This document shows positions 1 through 9,342 of a stretch of 64,000 nt of DNA, in pieces (position 1 is the stretch's first letter; each line of letters begins with the position of its first letter). This DNA is from Nocardioides alkalitolerans DSM 16699 (GTDB lineage Bacteria > Actinomycetota > Actinomycetes > Propionibacteriales > Nocardioidaceae). The notes beneath the pieces were generated by a model, which was given only the letters and a program-made list of their open reading frames with translations, was not told the origin of the DNA and did no database searches. The position numbers were made by a program, and so were the translations under genes. Location of the stretch: the NCBI RefSeq assembly GCF_000426525.1, contig NZ_AUFN01000010.1, positions 186,001-250,000 on the forward strand, read 5' to 3'.

Positions 1-1265
1 TCACGCAGGCGTTCGGCAACGGCCACACCGCGCAGGCCGACGACGAGCTCCACCAGCTCGTCGACGACCTGGAGGCCGCGTCGGGCGTACCGGTCTACGT
101 CGTGGTGGCCCGGGGCCCCGACGGACTGGCCGTCGGCGACCCGCTCCGCGACCTGGCCACCAACCTCCACACCCGCCTCGCCGAGACCGACGCGCTGTAC
201 GTGCTGCGCGTGGACACCGCCGACGGCATGCGCGGCGACGTCGTCGGGTTCGGCGACGCCCCCGACACGAGCGTCCTCATCACCGTCGACAGCCAGTTCG
301 CGCCCGGCGGGGGCAGCGACGCGGGCGTCAGCGAGGTCGGGCTGGCCGCCCGCGATCTCGACGTCCTCCTGCAGGGCCCCGACATCCCGAGGTCCGAGTA
401 CGACGCCTATCGCCAGGAGGTCGTGTGGCGCTCGCCGCCCGAGCCGTCGTACGACGACTTCGTCCCTCCCCAGGCGGGCACCTACGCCACGTTCGGGACG
501 ATGGCGTTCGTGACGGTCGCCGTCGGCAGCTGGCTGGTGCTGCGCAACGTCGCCCGCTGGCGCACGACGGCCCCCGACGCCGCTCGGGTCGAGGCCCGAC
601 GCCGGGCGCGGGAGGTCCGTGCCGGGCGCGCGGCCCCGGGCGGAACGTCGTCCCCCGCTGCGCGCGCCGACCGGGTGCCCGCCGTACCCGCCGCCGTGGC
701 GACCCCGGCCGCCCTCCGCCGCACGGTGGACGCCGAGCTCGAGCGGCTGGCGGCGACGCTGGAGCGGACCTCGGGCACCGCCCTTGACGCCGAGCGGCGC
801 GAGCTCGTCGACGGCAGCTACGACACCGCCCGGTCGCTGGTCGACCGCCTCGACGACACACCGGTCGGCACGCCCGACGACACCGCCGTGCCCGACCTGG
901 TCGGCGCGCTCGTGCTGACCCGCACGGCCGAGCGCGCCCTCGACGGTGGCTCCCGCCGACGGCGCCCGCCGTCGCCGTACCGGCCCTGCTTCTTCGACCC
1001 GCGCCACGGCGAGGGCACGGCGCGCCGCACGGTCGCGGTCGGCTCCGGCGAGCTCGAGGTGCCGGCCTGCGCGGCCTGCCGACGCGCGACCACCACCGAC
1101 CTGCGACCGCTCGAGACCCTGGTCGGCGGCCGGTTCGGCCGCCGACGCCGCCGCGCGTACTACGAGCTCGACGACGTGTGGGCGCGCACCGGCTTCGGCG
1201 CCCTGGTCGACGACCTCTGGGTGCCCGTCTCGACCGACCTGCGACAGCGGCGGAGCGGCCGATGA
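1..1265 (+). CDS. Membrane protein of unknown function, 5' end cut off
   Basis: The open frame is already running at base 3, so the N-terminus lies outside the window. The visible part starts with a soluble domain containing GVPVYVVVA, followed by one strong membrane segment (about bases 480-550) and a long Arg/Ala-rich cytoplasmic tail. The tail carries three cysteines (one in YRPCFFDP, then a CAAC pair) that could bind metal. The ending is ARTGFGALVDDLWVPV. The stop overlaps the ATG of the next gene (ATGA), and both proteins share the PVYVVV motif in a similar position, so they are probably related products of one operon. I do not recognise a named family; the function is unknown. Confidence 0.6.
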   Translation, partial: TQAFGNGHTAQADDELHQLVDDLEAASGVPVYVVVARGPDGLAVGDPLRDLATNLHTRLAETDALYVLRVDTADGMRGDVVGFGDAPDTSVLITVDSQFAPGGGSDAGVSEVGLAARDLDVLLQGPDIPRSEYDAYRQEVVWRSPPEPSYDDFVPPQAGTYATFGTMAFVTVAVGSWLVLRNVARWRTTAPDAARVEARRRAREVRAGRAAPGGTSSPAARADRVPAVPAAVATPAALRRTVDAELERLAATLERTSGTALDAERRELVDGSYDTARSLVDRLDDTPVGTPDDTAVPDLVGALVLTRTAERALDGGSRRRRPPSPYRPCFFDPRHGEGTARRTVAVGSGELEVPACAACRRATTTDLRPLETLVGGRFGRRRRRAYYELDDVWARTGFGALVDDLWVPVSTDLRQRRSGR

Positions 1266-2062
1266 GCCTCGCGACCGACCTCGCCTGGCGGCTGGTCCAC
1301 CTCGTCGTCGCCGTCGCCCTCGGGGCCGGCGCCGTGGTGTGGGCCGTCGACCGCGTCGACGACACCGAGGACCCGCGCCCCGAGCTGGCCGCCGGCGACC
1401 GGGTCGCGGAGGCGATCGAGGGTGTGCGCGCCGACCGCGTCCACGTCACCGACGACGCGCGCGAGATGCTCAGCGAGGAGGGCGAGCAGGACCTCCAGGC
1501 ACTGATCGCCGAGCGCGACCTGCCCGTGTACGTCGTGGTGTGGCGCTCGAGCCGCGAGGCGGGCTACCACCTCGTCAGCGACGCGGCCCGCACGATCGCC
1601 GAGGCCCTGCCCGAGCCCGCCCTGCTCGTGCTGTGGGAGGACTCGGACTACAGCACCGTGGAGACCTCCGAGGGCTACCGGCTCGGGCGGGACGAGGAGA
1701 CCTACACGTCGGTCGAGGGACCGTCGTTCCTCGGCGACGTCGCGACCACCCTGACCGAGTGGCTCAGGGCCCTGCCGCCGGACCCGCTCGAGCCGTGGGA
1801 GCGCAGCGACTACTACGGCGGCCCCGTCGGCGGGTTCTTCGCGGGGCTGCTCTACGCGTCGCCGGTCCTGCTCGGCCTCTGGATCGTCATCGGCCTCGCG
1901 CGCGTGTCGACAGGGCGCCGCTTCCTCAACCGGCCGTTCGAGCAACGACCGGTCGCGCGGGCGAAGAAGCCGGGCACGAAGAAGCCGGGCACGACGAAGC
2001 CGGGCACGAAGGACCGAGCGGCGCAGCGCGCGACGAAGGGGGGCGGCCGGTCCCACCGCTGA
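1262..2062 (+). CDS. Two-span membrane protein of unknown function
   Basis: A 266-residue protein. The ATG start at 1262 overlaps the previous stop by four bases, indicating translational coupling. Layout: a membrane segment near residues 12-32, an extracytoplasmic domain of about 160 residues with DLPVYVVVW and LLVLWEDSDYS, a second membrane segment near residues 185-210, then a short basic tail with KKPGT-type repeats. The shared PVYVVV motif suggests it is a paralogue or partner of the upstream gene. The domain resembles extracytoplasmic modules of uncharacterised actinobacterial membrane proteins; no catalytic motif is visible. Function unknown. Confidence 0.65.
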   Translation: MSLATDLAWRLVHLVVAVALGAGAVVWAVDRVDDTEDPRPELAAGDRVAEAIEGVRADRVHVTDDAREMLSEEGEQDLQALIAERDLPVYVVVWRSSREAGYHLVSDAARTIAEALPEPALLVLWEDSDYSTVETSEGYRLGRDEETYTSVEGPSFLGDVATTLTEWLRALPPDPLEPWERSDYYGGPVGGFFAGLLYASPVLLGLWIVIGLARVSTGRRFLNRPFEQRPVARAKKPGTKKPGTTKPGTKDRAAQRATKGGGRSHR

Positions 2063-2140
2063 GACCCCGCCGCCGAGACGCCGCCCGGACCCGGCGTTCC
2101 GAAATCGAGGCGCGTGACGCGCACGCAACACAACCCTCGA

Positions 2141-2152
2141 TAACCTCCTCCC
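2141..2152 (+). promoter_or_regulatory. Leaderless promoter -10 for pyc
   Basis: TAACCT at 2141-2146 is followed by six bases and then the ATG of pyc at 2153, with no Shine-Dalgarno sequence. This is the spacing of an actinobacterial leaderless transcript. The same pattern recurs at several other genes here. Confidence 0.55.
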
Positions 2153-5100
2153 ATGTTCTCCAAGGTGCTGGTGGCCAACCGCGGTGAGATCGCGATCCGG
2201 GCGTTCCGTGCGGCGTACGAGCTGGACGCCAAGACGGTCGCCGTCTTCCCCCACGAGGACCGCTGGTCCGAGCACCGGCTGAAGGCCGACGAGGCCTACG
2301 AGATCGGCGAGCCTGGCCACCCCGTGCGCAACTACCTCGACGCCCAGCTCATCGTCGACGTCGCCGTCCGGGCGGGTGCCGACGCCATCTACCCGGGCTA
2401 CGGCTTCCTCTCCGAGAACCCCGCCCTGGCCGAGGCCTGCGCCAACGCCGGCATCACCTTCGTCGGGCCCACCTCCGACGTGCTCGAGCTGACCGGCAAC
2501 AAGGCGCGCGCGATCGCGGCGGCGAAGGCGGCCGGCGTACCGACCCTGCGCAGCGTCGAGCCCTCGACCGACGTCGACGCCCTCGTCGAGGCCGCGAGCG
2601 AGATCCCGTTCCCGCTGTTCGTGAAGGCCGTCGCCGGCGGCGGCGGTCGCGGCATGCGCCGCGTCGACGACCCGGCCAAGCTGCGCGAGGCCGTCGAGAC
2701 CTGCATGCGCGAGGGCGAGGCCGCGTTCGGCGACCCGACCGTCTTCGTCGAGCAGGCCGTGGTCGAGCCGCGCCACATCGAGGTGCAGATCCTCGCCGAC
2801 GGCGCCGGCAACGTGATCCACCTCTTCGAGCGCGACTGCTCGGTGCAGCGCCGCCACCAGAAGGTCGTCGAGATCGCCCCGGCCCCGAACCTCGACCCCG
2901 CGATCCGCGAGCGGATGTGCGCCGACGCAGTGCGGTTCGCGCGCGAGATCGGCTACCGCAACGCGGGCACCGTGGAGTTCCTCCTCGACCCGGCCGGCAA
3001 CTACGTCTTCATCGAGATGAACCCCCGCATCCAGGTCGAGCACACGGTGACCGAGGAGGTCACCGACGTCGACCTCGTGCAGTCCCAGCTGCGCATCGCC
3101 TCCGGCGAGACCCTCGACGACCTGGGCCTGACCCAGGACTCGATCACGCTGCGCGGCGCGGCCCTGCAGTGCCGCATCACGACCGAGGACCCGGCGAACG
3201 GGTTCCGGCCCGACACCGGCAAGATCACGACGTACCGCACCCCCGGCGGCCCGGGCGTGCGCATCGACGGCGGCACGACGTACGCCGGCGCCGAGATCAG
3301 CCCCCACTTCGACTCGATGCTCGCCAAGCTCACGTGCCGCGGCCGCACGTTCGAGAAGGCCGTCGAGAAGGCGCAGCGCGCGGTCGCGGAGTTCCGCATC
3401 CGTGGCGTCTCCACGAACATCTCGTTCCTCCAGGGCGTGCTGGCCGACCCCGACTTCACGAGCGGCCACATCACGACCAGCTTCATCGAGACGCACCCCG
3501 AGCTGCTCACCGCGCGTCCGTCGAACGACCGCGGCACACGGCTGCTGCACTACCTGGCCGACGTCACCGTCAACAAGCCGCACGGCGAGGCACCGGTCTC
3601 GCTCGACCCGGTCACCAAGCTCCCCGAGCTCGACCTGACCGTGCCCGCCCCCGATGGCAGCCGCCAGCTGCTCCTCGAGGTCGGCCCCGAGGAGTTCGCC
3701 CGCCGCCTGCGCGCGCAGAACCAGGTCGCGGTCACCGACACGACGTTCCGCGACGCGCACCAGTCGCTGCTCGCCACCCGCGTGCGCACCCGCGACCTGC
3801 TCGCCGTCGCCGGTCACGTCGCGCGCACCACCCCGCAGCTGTGGTCGGTCGAGGCGTGGGGCGGGGCGACGTACGACGTCGCGCTGCGCTTCCTCTCCGA
3901 GGACCCGTGGGAGCGCCTCGCCGCGCTGCGCCAGGCCGTGCCGAACATCCAGCTCCAGATGCTGCTGCGCGGGCGCAACACGGTCGGCTACACGCCGTAC
4001 CCGACCGACGTGACCACCGCGTTCGTCGAGGAGGCCGCGGCGACGGGGCTCGACGTGTTCCGGATCTTCGACGCGCTCAACGACGTCGAGCAGATGCGTC
4101 CCGCGATCGAGGCCGTGCGCGGCACCGGCACGACCGTCGCCGAGGTGGCGCTGTGCTACACCGGTGACCTCTCGAACCCGGGCGAGAAGCTCTACACGCT
4201 CGACTACTACCTGCGCCTGGCCGAGAAGATCGTCGACGCCGGTGCCCACGTGCTCGCGATCAAGGACATGGCCGGCCTGCTCCGCGCCCCCGCGGCCCGC
4301 ACCCTGGTCACCGCCCTGCGCGAGCGCTTCGACCTGCCGGTGCACCTGCACACCCACGACACCCCCGGCGGCCAGCTCGCGACGCTCCTCGCCGCGATCG
4401 ACGCGGGCGTCGACGCGGTCGACGCGGCCACCGCCTCCATGGCCGGCACCACGTCGCAGCCCTCGCTCACCGCGCTCGTCGCCGCGACCGACCACTCGCC
4501 CCGCGAGACCGGCCTCGACATCGCCGCCGTCGGCGCGCTCGAGCCCTACTGGGAGGCCGTGCGCCGCGTCTACGCTCCGTTCGAGTCCGGCCTCGCCTCC
4601 CCCACCGGCCGCGTCTACCGCCACGAGATCCCCGGCGGCCAGCTCTCCAACCTGCGCCAGCAGGCCACGGCGCTGGGCCTCGGCGAGAAGTTCGAGCAGA
4701 TCGAGGACATGTACGCCGCCGCGAACGACATCCTCGGCAACGTCGTGAAGGTGACCCCGAGCTCGAAGGTCGTCGGCGACCTCGCCCTCGCCCTCGTCGG
4801 CGCCGGCGCGGACCCGGCCGACTTCGCCGAGAACCCCGGCAACTACGACATCCCCGACTCCGTCATCGGCTTCCTCAACGGCGAGCTCGGCGACCCGCCC
4901 GGCGGCTGGCCCGAGCCCTTCCGCACCAAGGCCCTCGAGGGCCGCACGTGGAAGAAGCCGGCCGAGGAGCTCACCGACGAGCAGCGCGCCGGTCTCGCCG
5001 CGCACCCGCGCGCCACGCTCAACGAGCTGCTGTTCCCCGGACCGACGAAGGACTTCCTGGCCGCCCGCGAGGCGTACGGCGACGTCTCCCGCCTCTCGAC

Positions 5101-5530
5101 CATCGACTACCTCTACGGGCTGCGGCACGGCGAGGAGCACGTCGTCGACCTCTCCGAGGGCAAGCGCCTGATCCTCGGCCTCGACGCCATCAGCGAGCCC
5201 GACGAGCGCGGTTTCCGGTCGGTGCTGTGCACCATCAACGGCCAGATGCGCCCCGTCAGCGTCCGCGACACCTCGGTCGCCTCGGACGTCCAGGCCGCCG
5301 AGAAGGCCGACACGGCCAACCCCGGGCACGTCGCCGCCCCGTTCCAGGGCGTCGTCACGGTCACGGTGGCCGAGGGGGACCAGGTCGAGGCCGGCGCCGT
5401 CGTCGCGACCATCGAGGCCATGAAGATGGAGGCCTCCATCACCGCCCCGAAGGCCGGCACCGTCTCCCGCCTCGCCATCAGCGGCACCCGCGCCGTCGAG
5501 GGCGGCGACCTGGTGGCCGTGCTCGACTGA
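2153..5530 (+). CDS. pyc: Pyruvate carboxylase
   Basis: Biotin-dependent ATP:pyruvate carboxylation to oxaloacetate, an anaplerotic cytoplasmic enzyme. The 1125 residues match the usual single-chain length. In order: biotin carboxylase domain starting FSKVLVANRGEIAIRAF, with the ATP-grasp glycine loop GGGGRGMR near residue 161; the carboxyltransferase domain starting DTTFRDAHQSLLATRVRT near residue 529, with the MLLRGRNTVGY segment; and the C-terminal biotin carrier with EAMKME, lysine 1091 being the biotinylation site. It stands alone between the membrane-protein pair and the permease operon. The start is fixed by the conserved N-terminus and the leaderless -10. All domains are intact. Confidence 0.97.
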   Translation: MFSKVLVANRGEIAIRAFRAAYELDAKTVAVFPHEDRWSEHRLKADEAYEIGEPGHPVRNYLDAQLIVDVAVRAGADAIYPGYGFLSENPALAEACANAGITFVGPTSDVLELTGNKARAIAAAKAAGVPTLRSVEPSTDVDALVEAASEIPFPLFVKAVAGGGGRGMRRVDDPAKLREAVETCMREGEAAFGDPTVFVEQAVVEPRHIEVQILADGAGNVIHLFERDCSVQRRHQKVVEIAPAPNLDPAIRERMCADAVRFAREIGYRNAGTVEFLLDPAGNYVFIEMNPRIQVEHTVTEEVTDVDLVQSQLRIASGETLDDLGLTQDSITLRGAALQCRITTEDPANGFRPDTGKITTYRTPGGPGVRIDGGTTYAGAEISPHFDSMLAKLTCRGRTFEKAVEKAQRAVAEFRIRGVSTNISFLQGVLADPDFTSGHITTSFIETHPELLTARPSNDRGTRLLHYLADVTVNKPHGEAPVSLDPVTKLPELDLTVPAPDGSRQLLLEVGPEEFARRLRAQNQVAVTDTTFRDAHQSLLATRVRTRDLLAVAGHVARTTPQLWSVEAWGGATYDVALRFLSEDPWERLAALRQAVPNIQLQMLLRGRNTVGYTPYPTDVTTAFVEEAAATGLDVFRIFDALNDVEQMRPAIEAVRGTGTTVAEVALCYTGDLSNPGEKLYTLDYYLRLAEKIVDAGAHVLAIKDMAGLLRAPAARTLVTALRERFDLPVHLHTHDTPGGQLATLLAAIDAGVDAVDAATASMAGTTSQPSLTALVAATDHSPRETGLDIAAVGALEPYWEAVRRVYAPFESGLASPTGRVYRHEIPGGQLSNLRQQATALGLGEKFEQIEDMYAAANDILGNVVKVTPSSKVVGDLALALVGAGADPADFAENPGNYDIPDSVIGFLNGELGDPPGGWPEPFRTKALEGRTWKKPAEELTDEQRAGLAAHPRATLNELLFPGPTKDFLAAREAYGDVSRLSTIDYLYGLRHGEEHVVDLSEGKRLILGLDAISEPDERGFRSVLCTINGQMRPVSVRDTSVASDVQAAEKADTANPGHVAAPFQGVVTVTVAEGDQVEAGAVVATIEAMKMEASITAPKAGTVSRLAISGTRAVEGGDLVAVLD

Positions 5531-5661
5531 GCGTCGCACCGGTGGTTCCCCGGCCGCCCCGCCGGGCACCCGCCGGGGGAACGAGACCCAAGCTGCGCTT
5601 AGACCCTCCTCGCGTCGAGCCCTCTACCGCGGCCGACACGGACGTGGTCGACTCGTCCGTC

Positions 5662-5689
5662 GTGACGCCCGCCACGTGGCGGGCGTCAC
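5662..5689. promoter_or_regulatory. 28-bp perfect palindrome upstream of the permease operon
   Basis: Left arm GTGACGCCCGCCAC at 5662-5675 is followed directly by its exact reverse complement at 5676-5689, with no mismatch. It ends 20 bases before the permease GTG. It may be an operator or an RNA hairpin just ahead of the ribosome binding site. The adjacent LysR gene makes an operator role reasonable, but LysR sites are usually short interrupted dyads, so this assignment is open. Confidence 0.6.
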
Positions 5690-5709
5690 CTCAACGACGA
5701 GGAGAACCC

Positions 5710-7062
5710 GTGGTCATCCTGAACGCGTGCATCGCGATCGCGGCCGTGCTGCTGCTGATCATCTGGCTCCGGGTGGAGCCCGTGATCGCCCTGGTGGCGG
5801 GCTCGCTCTACCTGGGCCTGAGCTCCGGCGTCGGCCTCAACGGCACCGTGGAGGCGATCGCCGGCGGGTTCGGCGAGATCATGGCGGAGGTGGGCCTGCT
5901 CGTCGGCTTCGGCGTGCTCATCGGGGCCCTGATGCACGCCCTCGGCGCGCTCCAGGGGCTCGTCCGGTTGCTGCTGCGCCTGCTGGGCGCCCGCCGGCTG
6001 CCGTACGCGATGAGCGCCGCCCTCACCACCCTCTTCCCGTCGATCTACGTCGACGTGCAGCTCGTGCTCGCCTCTCCCCTGGCCCGCTCGGCGGCGCCCG
6101 CCGTCGGCAGGCACGGCCTGCCGCTCCTGGCCGGGTCGCTCACGACCGGCATCCTCGTCGGCTACGTCTTCGTCATCCCCGGCCTCGGCACGCTCTCGAT
6201 CGCCGGCCTGCTCGACATCCCGCTCGGCACCATGCTGGTCTTCGGCCTGGTCGTCGGACCGCTCACGGCCGTCCTCACCACGTTCCTGTTCGCGCTCATC
6301 CTGCGCGCCGGGTTCTGGAAGCCGGAGACCGACGAGCACGAGACCGAGGCCCTGCGCGCGACGGAGGAGGCGGCCGAGGAGTCGGGCCCACCCGAGTCGA
6401 CCCCGCCGCTCGTGGTCACGCTCCTGCCGATCCTGGTGCCGCTCGTGATGATCGCGTTCGGGGCCATCGCGGAGGCCGCGGGCTTCGCCAACGCGGTCAC
6501 CGCCTTCGTCGGCAACGCCGTCTTCGCGCTCTTCGTCGGCCTCGTCGGCGCCTACCTGCTCTCCCGCACGTCGCTGGGCCGTGACAGCACCGACGAGGCG
6601 ATCTCGCGCGGGCTCAACACGACCGGCCAGATCCTCCTCATCACCGGCGTCGGCGGCTCGCTCGGCGCGGTCATCGGGGCCACCGACCTCGCCGACGTGC
6701 TCGGCGACCTGTTCTCCGCCGAGGCGGGCGCCCCCGTGGTCGTCACGGTGCTGCTGGCGTGGTTCATCGCGGCCCTGCTGCACTTCGCGATCGGCTCGAT
6801 CTCGGTGGCGGCCATCGCGGCGGCCGGCATCATCACCCCGGTGCTCGGCAGCCTCGACGTCGCCCCCGTCGTCGTCGGTCTGGCCATCGGCGCCGGTGCG
6901 CTGTTCGCGCTGCAGGTGAACAGCAACTTCTTCTGGATGTTCCAGAGCCTGCTCGGCATCTCGACGAAGGGGGCGCTGAAGGCGCTCACGTTCGTGACGG
7001 CCCTGGCGTCGGTCGTGTCGCTGCCGATCATCATCGTGCTCGGGCTGCTGGTGCCCGCGTGA
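5710..7062 (+). CDS. GntP-type organic (hydroxy)acid permease
   Basis: A polytopic inner-membrane transporter of 450 residues with about 12 hydrophobic segments, a typical length for the GntP/gluconate:H+ symporter group. Family-like features are the N-terminal RVEPVIALVAGSLYLGL segment and the HFAIGSISVAAIAAAGIITP segment. The GTG start is preceded at suitable distance by a GAGGAGAA ribosome site; the frame is open further upstream but without a better start. The LysR start overlaps its stop, and CoA-transferase and CitE-like genes follow, so the substrate is probably a hydroxy or dicarboxylic acid that is then activated to a CoA ester. The exact substrate cannot be read from the sequence. 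Confidence 0.8.
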   Translation: MVILNACIAIAAVLLLIIWLRVEPVIALVAGSLYLGLSSGVGLNGTVEAIAGGFGEIMAEVGLLVGFGVLIGALMHALGALQGLVRLLLRLLGARRLPYAMSAALTTLFPSIYVDVQLVLASPLARSAAPAVGRHGLPLLAGSLTTGILVGYVFVIPGLGTLSIAGLLDIPLGTMLVFGLVVGPLTAVLTTFLFALILRAGFWKPETDEHETEALRATEEAAEESGPPESTPPLVVTLLPILVPLVMIAFGAIAEAAGFANAVTAFVGNAVFALFVGLVGAYLLSRTSLGRDSTDEAISRGLNTTGQILLITGVGGSLGAVIGATDLADVLGDLFSAEAGAPVVVTVLLAWFIAALLHFAIGSISVAAIAAAGIITPVLGSLDVAPVVVGLAIGAGALFALQVNSNFFWMFQSLLGISTKGALKALTFVTALASVVSLPIIIVLGLLVPA

Positions 7063-8024
7063 GCGGACCCGCCCGGGCCCCGGACGGGCCCCACATCGAC
7101 CTCGCGCAGCTGCGGGCGTTCATCCTCGTGGTGGACGCCGGGAGCCTGGCCGCAGCGGCCCGGCTCGCGGGCGTCTCCCAGCCCGCGATGAGCCAGCGCA
7201 TGAAGCAGCTCGAGGCCGAGGTCGGCAAGCGGCTCCTCGAGCGCGGCCCCGGGGGCGTCGACGCCACCCCCGTCGGGCTCGAGCTCTACCGCGGGGCCCA
7301 GCAGGTGGTGCGGCAGTTCGACCGGCTCACCGAGTCGCTCGACGTGCTCGGCAAGGACATCCGCGGGTCGGTGTCGATCGGCCTCCCCGCGACGGTGGCC
7401 GGCACCCTGGTGCCGGCCCTGGTGCCGCTGCTGCGCGAACGCCACCCCGGCATCCGCCTCGAGCTGTTCGAGTCGATGAGCGGGTACGTCGAGGAGCTGC
7501 TCGAGCGCGGGCGCCTCGACCTCGCCGTGCTCTTCCGCGACGACGCCGGCGCCCGGCCCGGCGAGACCCCGCTCTACGAGGAGCAGCTCTTCCTCGCCAC
7601 GTCGACGGCCGTCGACGCCTCCGAGGGCCCCGTCGCCGTCGCCGACCTGGCGGGTCGTCAGCTCGTCGCACCGGGTGCCCGCAGCAACCTGCGGGACCTC
7701 GTCGAGCGGGCCTTCGCGGAGGTCGGGCTCGTGCCCGACGTCATCGCCGACGTCGAGTCGCTCGCCGCCATGGTGCGCATCGCGCAGAGCGGCCTCGCGA
7801 GCGCGGTGCTCCCCCGCTCGGCCGTCGGCACGTACGCCGGCCCGCCCCTGGCCCTGCGTCCGCTCACCGCCCCGGAGGTCCGCCGGACGGTGGCGGTCTG
7901 CATGGCCACCCGGTTCTACGAGCCGCGCGTCGCGGTGCTGGCCGCGCGCGACGCCGTCGTCGACGCCGTCGCCGCCCTGGCGGCCGACGACGCCTGGCCC
8001 GGCATCACGGCCGTGTCCCGGTGA
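7059..8024 (+). CDS. LysR-family transcriptional regulator
   Basis: A 321-residue protein with the N-terminal winged helix-turn-helix of the family: LAQLRAFILVVDAGSLAAAA, then GVSQPAMSQRMKQLEAEVGKRLLER (about residues 15-62). An effector-binding domain with the usual two-lobe periplasmic-binding-protein-like fold follows. The GTG start overlaps the permease stop (GTGA). Unusually for LysR genes it is embedded in the operon it probably controls rather than divergent, so the operator would lie before the permease. The ligand is probably the transported acid or its CoA ester. Confidence 0.9.
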   Translation: MSGPARAPDGPHIDLAQLRAFILVVDAGSLAAAARLAGVSQPAMSQRMKQLEAEVGKRLLERGPGGVDATPVGLELYRGAQQVVRQFDRLTESLDVLGKDIRGSVSIGLPATVAGTLVPALVPLLRERHPGIRLELFESMSGYVEELLERGRLDLAVLFRDDAGARPGETPLYEEQLFLATSTAVDASEGPVAVADLAGRQLVAPGARSNLRDLVERAFAEVGLVPDVIADVESLAAMVRIAQSGLASAVLPRSAVGTYAGPPLALRPLTAPEVRRTVAVCMATRFYEPRVAVLAARDAVVDAVAALAADDAWPGITAVSR

Positions 8025-8094
8025 CCGGCCCGTCCCCCCGCTTCGTCCCCGTCCCCCGCGGCCCCCGCGCCGTACCGAGAGGAGCTGACCCCCG

Positions 8095-9342
8095 ATGACC
8101 GCACCCTCCACGGCCCCCCTGGCCGGCATCCGCGTGCTCGACCTGTCCACGATGATCGCGGCCCCGCTGACCGCCACCCAGCTCGCCGACTACGGCGCCG
8201 ACGTGGTCAAGGTCGAGATGCCGGGCGCCGGTGACCACGTCCGTCGCTTCGGCGCCCAGAAGGACGGCCTCGGCCTCTACTGGAAGGCGCTGAGCCGCGG
8301 GAAGAAGAGCGTCTCGCTCGACCTGCGCCACCCCGACGGCAAGGCGGTCCTGCTCCGCTGGATCGAGCAGTTCGACGTGCTCGTCGAGAACTTCCGCCCG
8401 GGCACCCTCGAGCGGTGGGGCCTGGCCCCGGCGGACCTGCGTGCCGTCAACCCGCGCCTGGTCGTGCTGCGGGTGACGGCCTACGGCCAGGACGGCCCCT
8501 ACCGCGAGCAGCCCGGCTTCGGCACCCTGGCCGAGGCCCTCGCCGGTCTCGCCGCCGTCTCCGGCTTCGAGGACCGGCCGCCGCTGCTGCCGGCGTACCC
8601 GCTCGCCGACATCATGGCGGGCAGCCTCGGGGCCACGGCCGTGCTGGCCGCCCTGCAGCGGCGGCACACCACGGGCACCGGCGACACGATCGACCTCGCC
8701 ATCTACGAGGCCGCGCTGAAGCTCGTCGAGATCAACGTGCTCGAGTACGACCAGCTCGGCACCGAGCACGGCCGCACCGGCAACCGGTACGGCCCCGCCG
8801 CCCCGCGCGGCAGCTACGAGTGCCGCGACGGACGCTGGATCGCGCTCTCGGGGAGCACCCAGGCCATGGCGGTCAACGTGCTCCGCACCGTGGGCGGCGA
8901 CGAGCTCGTCGCCGACCCGCGCTTCACCACGAACGTCGAGCGCCGGGCGAACGTCGAGGTGCTCGACGGGCTCATCTCGGCCTGGTGCGGCGAGCGGGAC
9001 CGCGACGACGCCCTCGCGACGCTCACGGCGGGCGGGTGCGCGGTCGGTCCCCTGGAGTCGGTCGCCACGATGATGGACAACCCGCAGGTGCGGCACCGCG
9101 GCTCGATCGCGACGGTGGAGGACGCCGACCTCGGCCCGCTGGCGATGACCGGCGTGTTCCCGAAGTTCCAGGACGCCGACGTGCGGATCGGCCGCACCGG
9201 GCCGGCCGCGGTCGGCGCCGACACCGACGAGGTGCTGGCCGCCGACCTGGGCCTCGGCGACGACGAGCTCGCCGCCCTGCGCGCCGCCCGGGTCACCGAC
9301 GGGCCCGCGCACGCCGCCGCCCACCCCCAGGAGGCGATGTGA
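8095..9342 (+). CDS. CaiB/BaiF family (class III) CoA-transferase
   Basis: Transfers CoA between carboxylic acids. The 415-residue length is typical. It opens PLAGIRVLDLSTMIAAPLT and has the DYGADVVKVEMPGAGD segment. The catalytic aspartate of family III enzymes corresponds to D172 in PLADIMAG. A GAGAGGAG ribosome site precedes the ATG. It sits between the LysR gene and a CitE-like lyase, so it likely makes the CoA thioester that the lyase cleaves. Candidate substrates are citramalate, itaconate, mesaconate or malate; the sequence does not decide. No hydratase gene is present, which argues slightly for a hydroxy acid as the direct substrate. Confidence 0.9.
   Translation: MTAPSTAPLAGIRVLDLSTMIAAPLTATQLADYGADVVKVEMPGAGDHVRRFGAQKDGLGLYWKALSRGKKSVSLDLRHPDGKAVLLRWIEQFDVLVENFRPGTLERWGLAPADLRAVNPRLVVLRVTAYGQDGPYREQPGFGTLAEALAGLAAVSGFEDRPPLLPAYPLADIMAGSLGATAVLAALQRRHTTGTGDTIDLAIYEAALKLVEINVLEYDQLGTEHGRTGNRYGPAAPRGSYECRDGRWIALSGSTQAMAVNVLRTVGGDELVADPRFTTNVERRANVEVLDGLISAWCGERDRDDALATLTAGGCAVGPLESVATMMDNPQVRHRGSIATVEDADLGPLAMTGVFPKFQDADVRIGRTGPAAVGADTDEVLAADLGLGDDELAALRAARVTDGPAHAAAHPQEAM

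Noticed and set aside
1160..5569. A 1469-codon open frame on the minus strand opposite pyruvate carboxylase
   Set aside because: It is a mirror of the pyc codon pattern in very GC-rich DNA, has no domain or ribosome site, and Pyc is certain.
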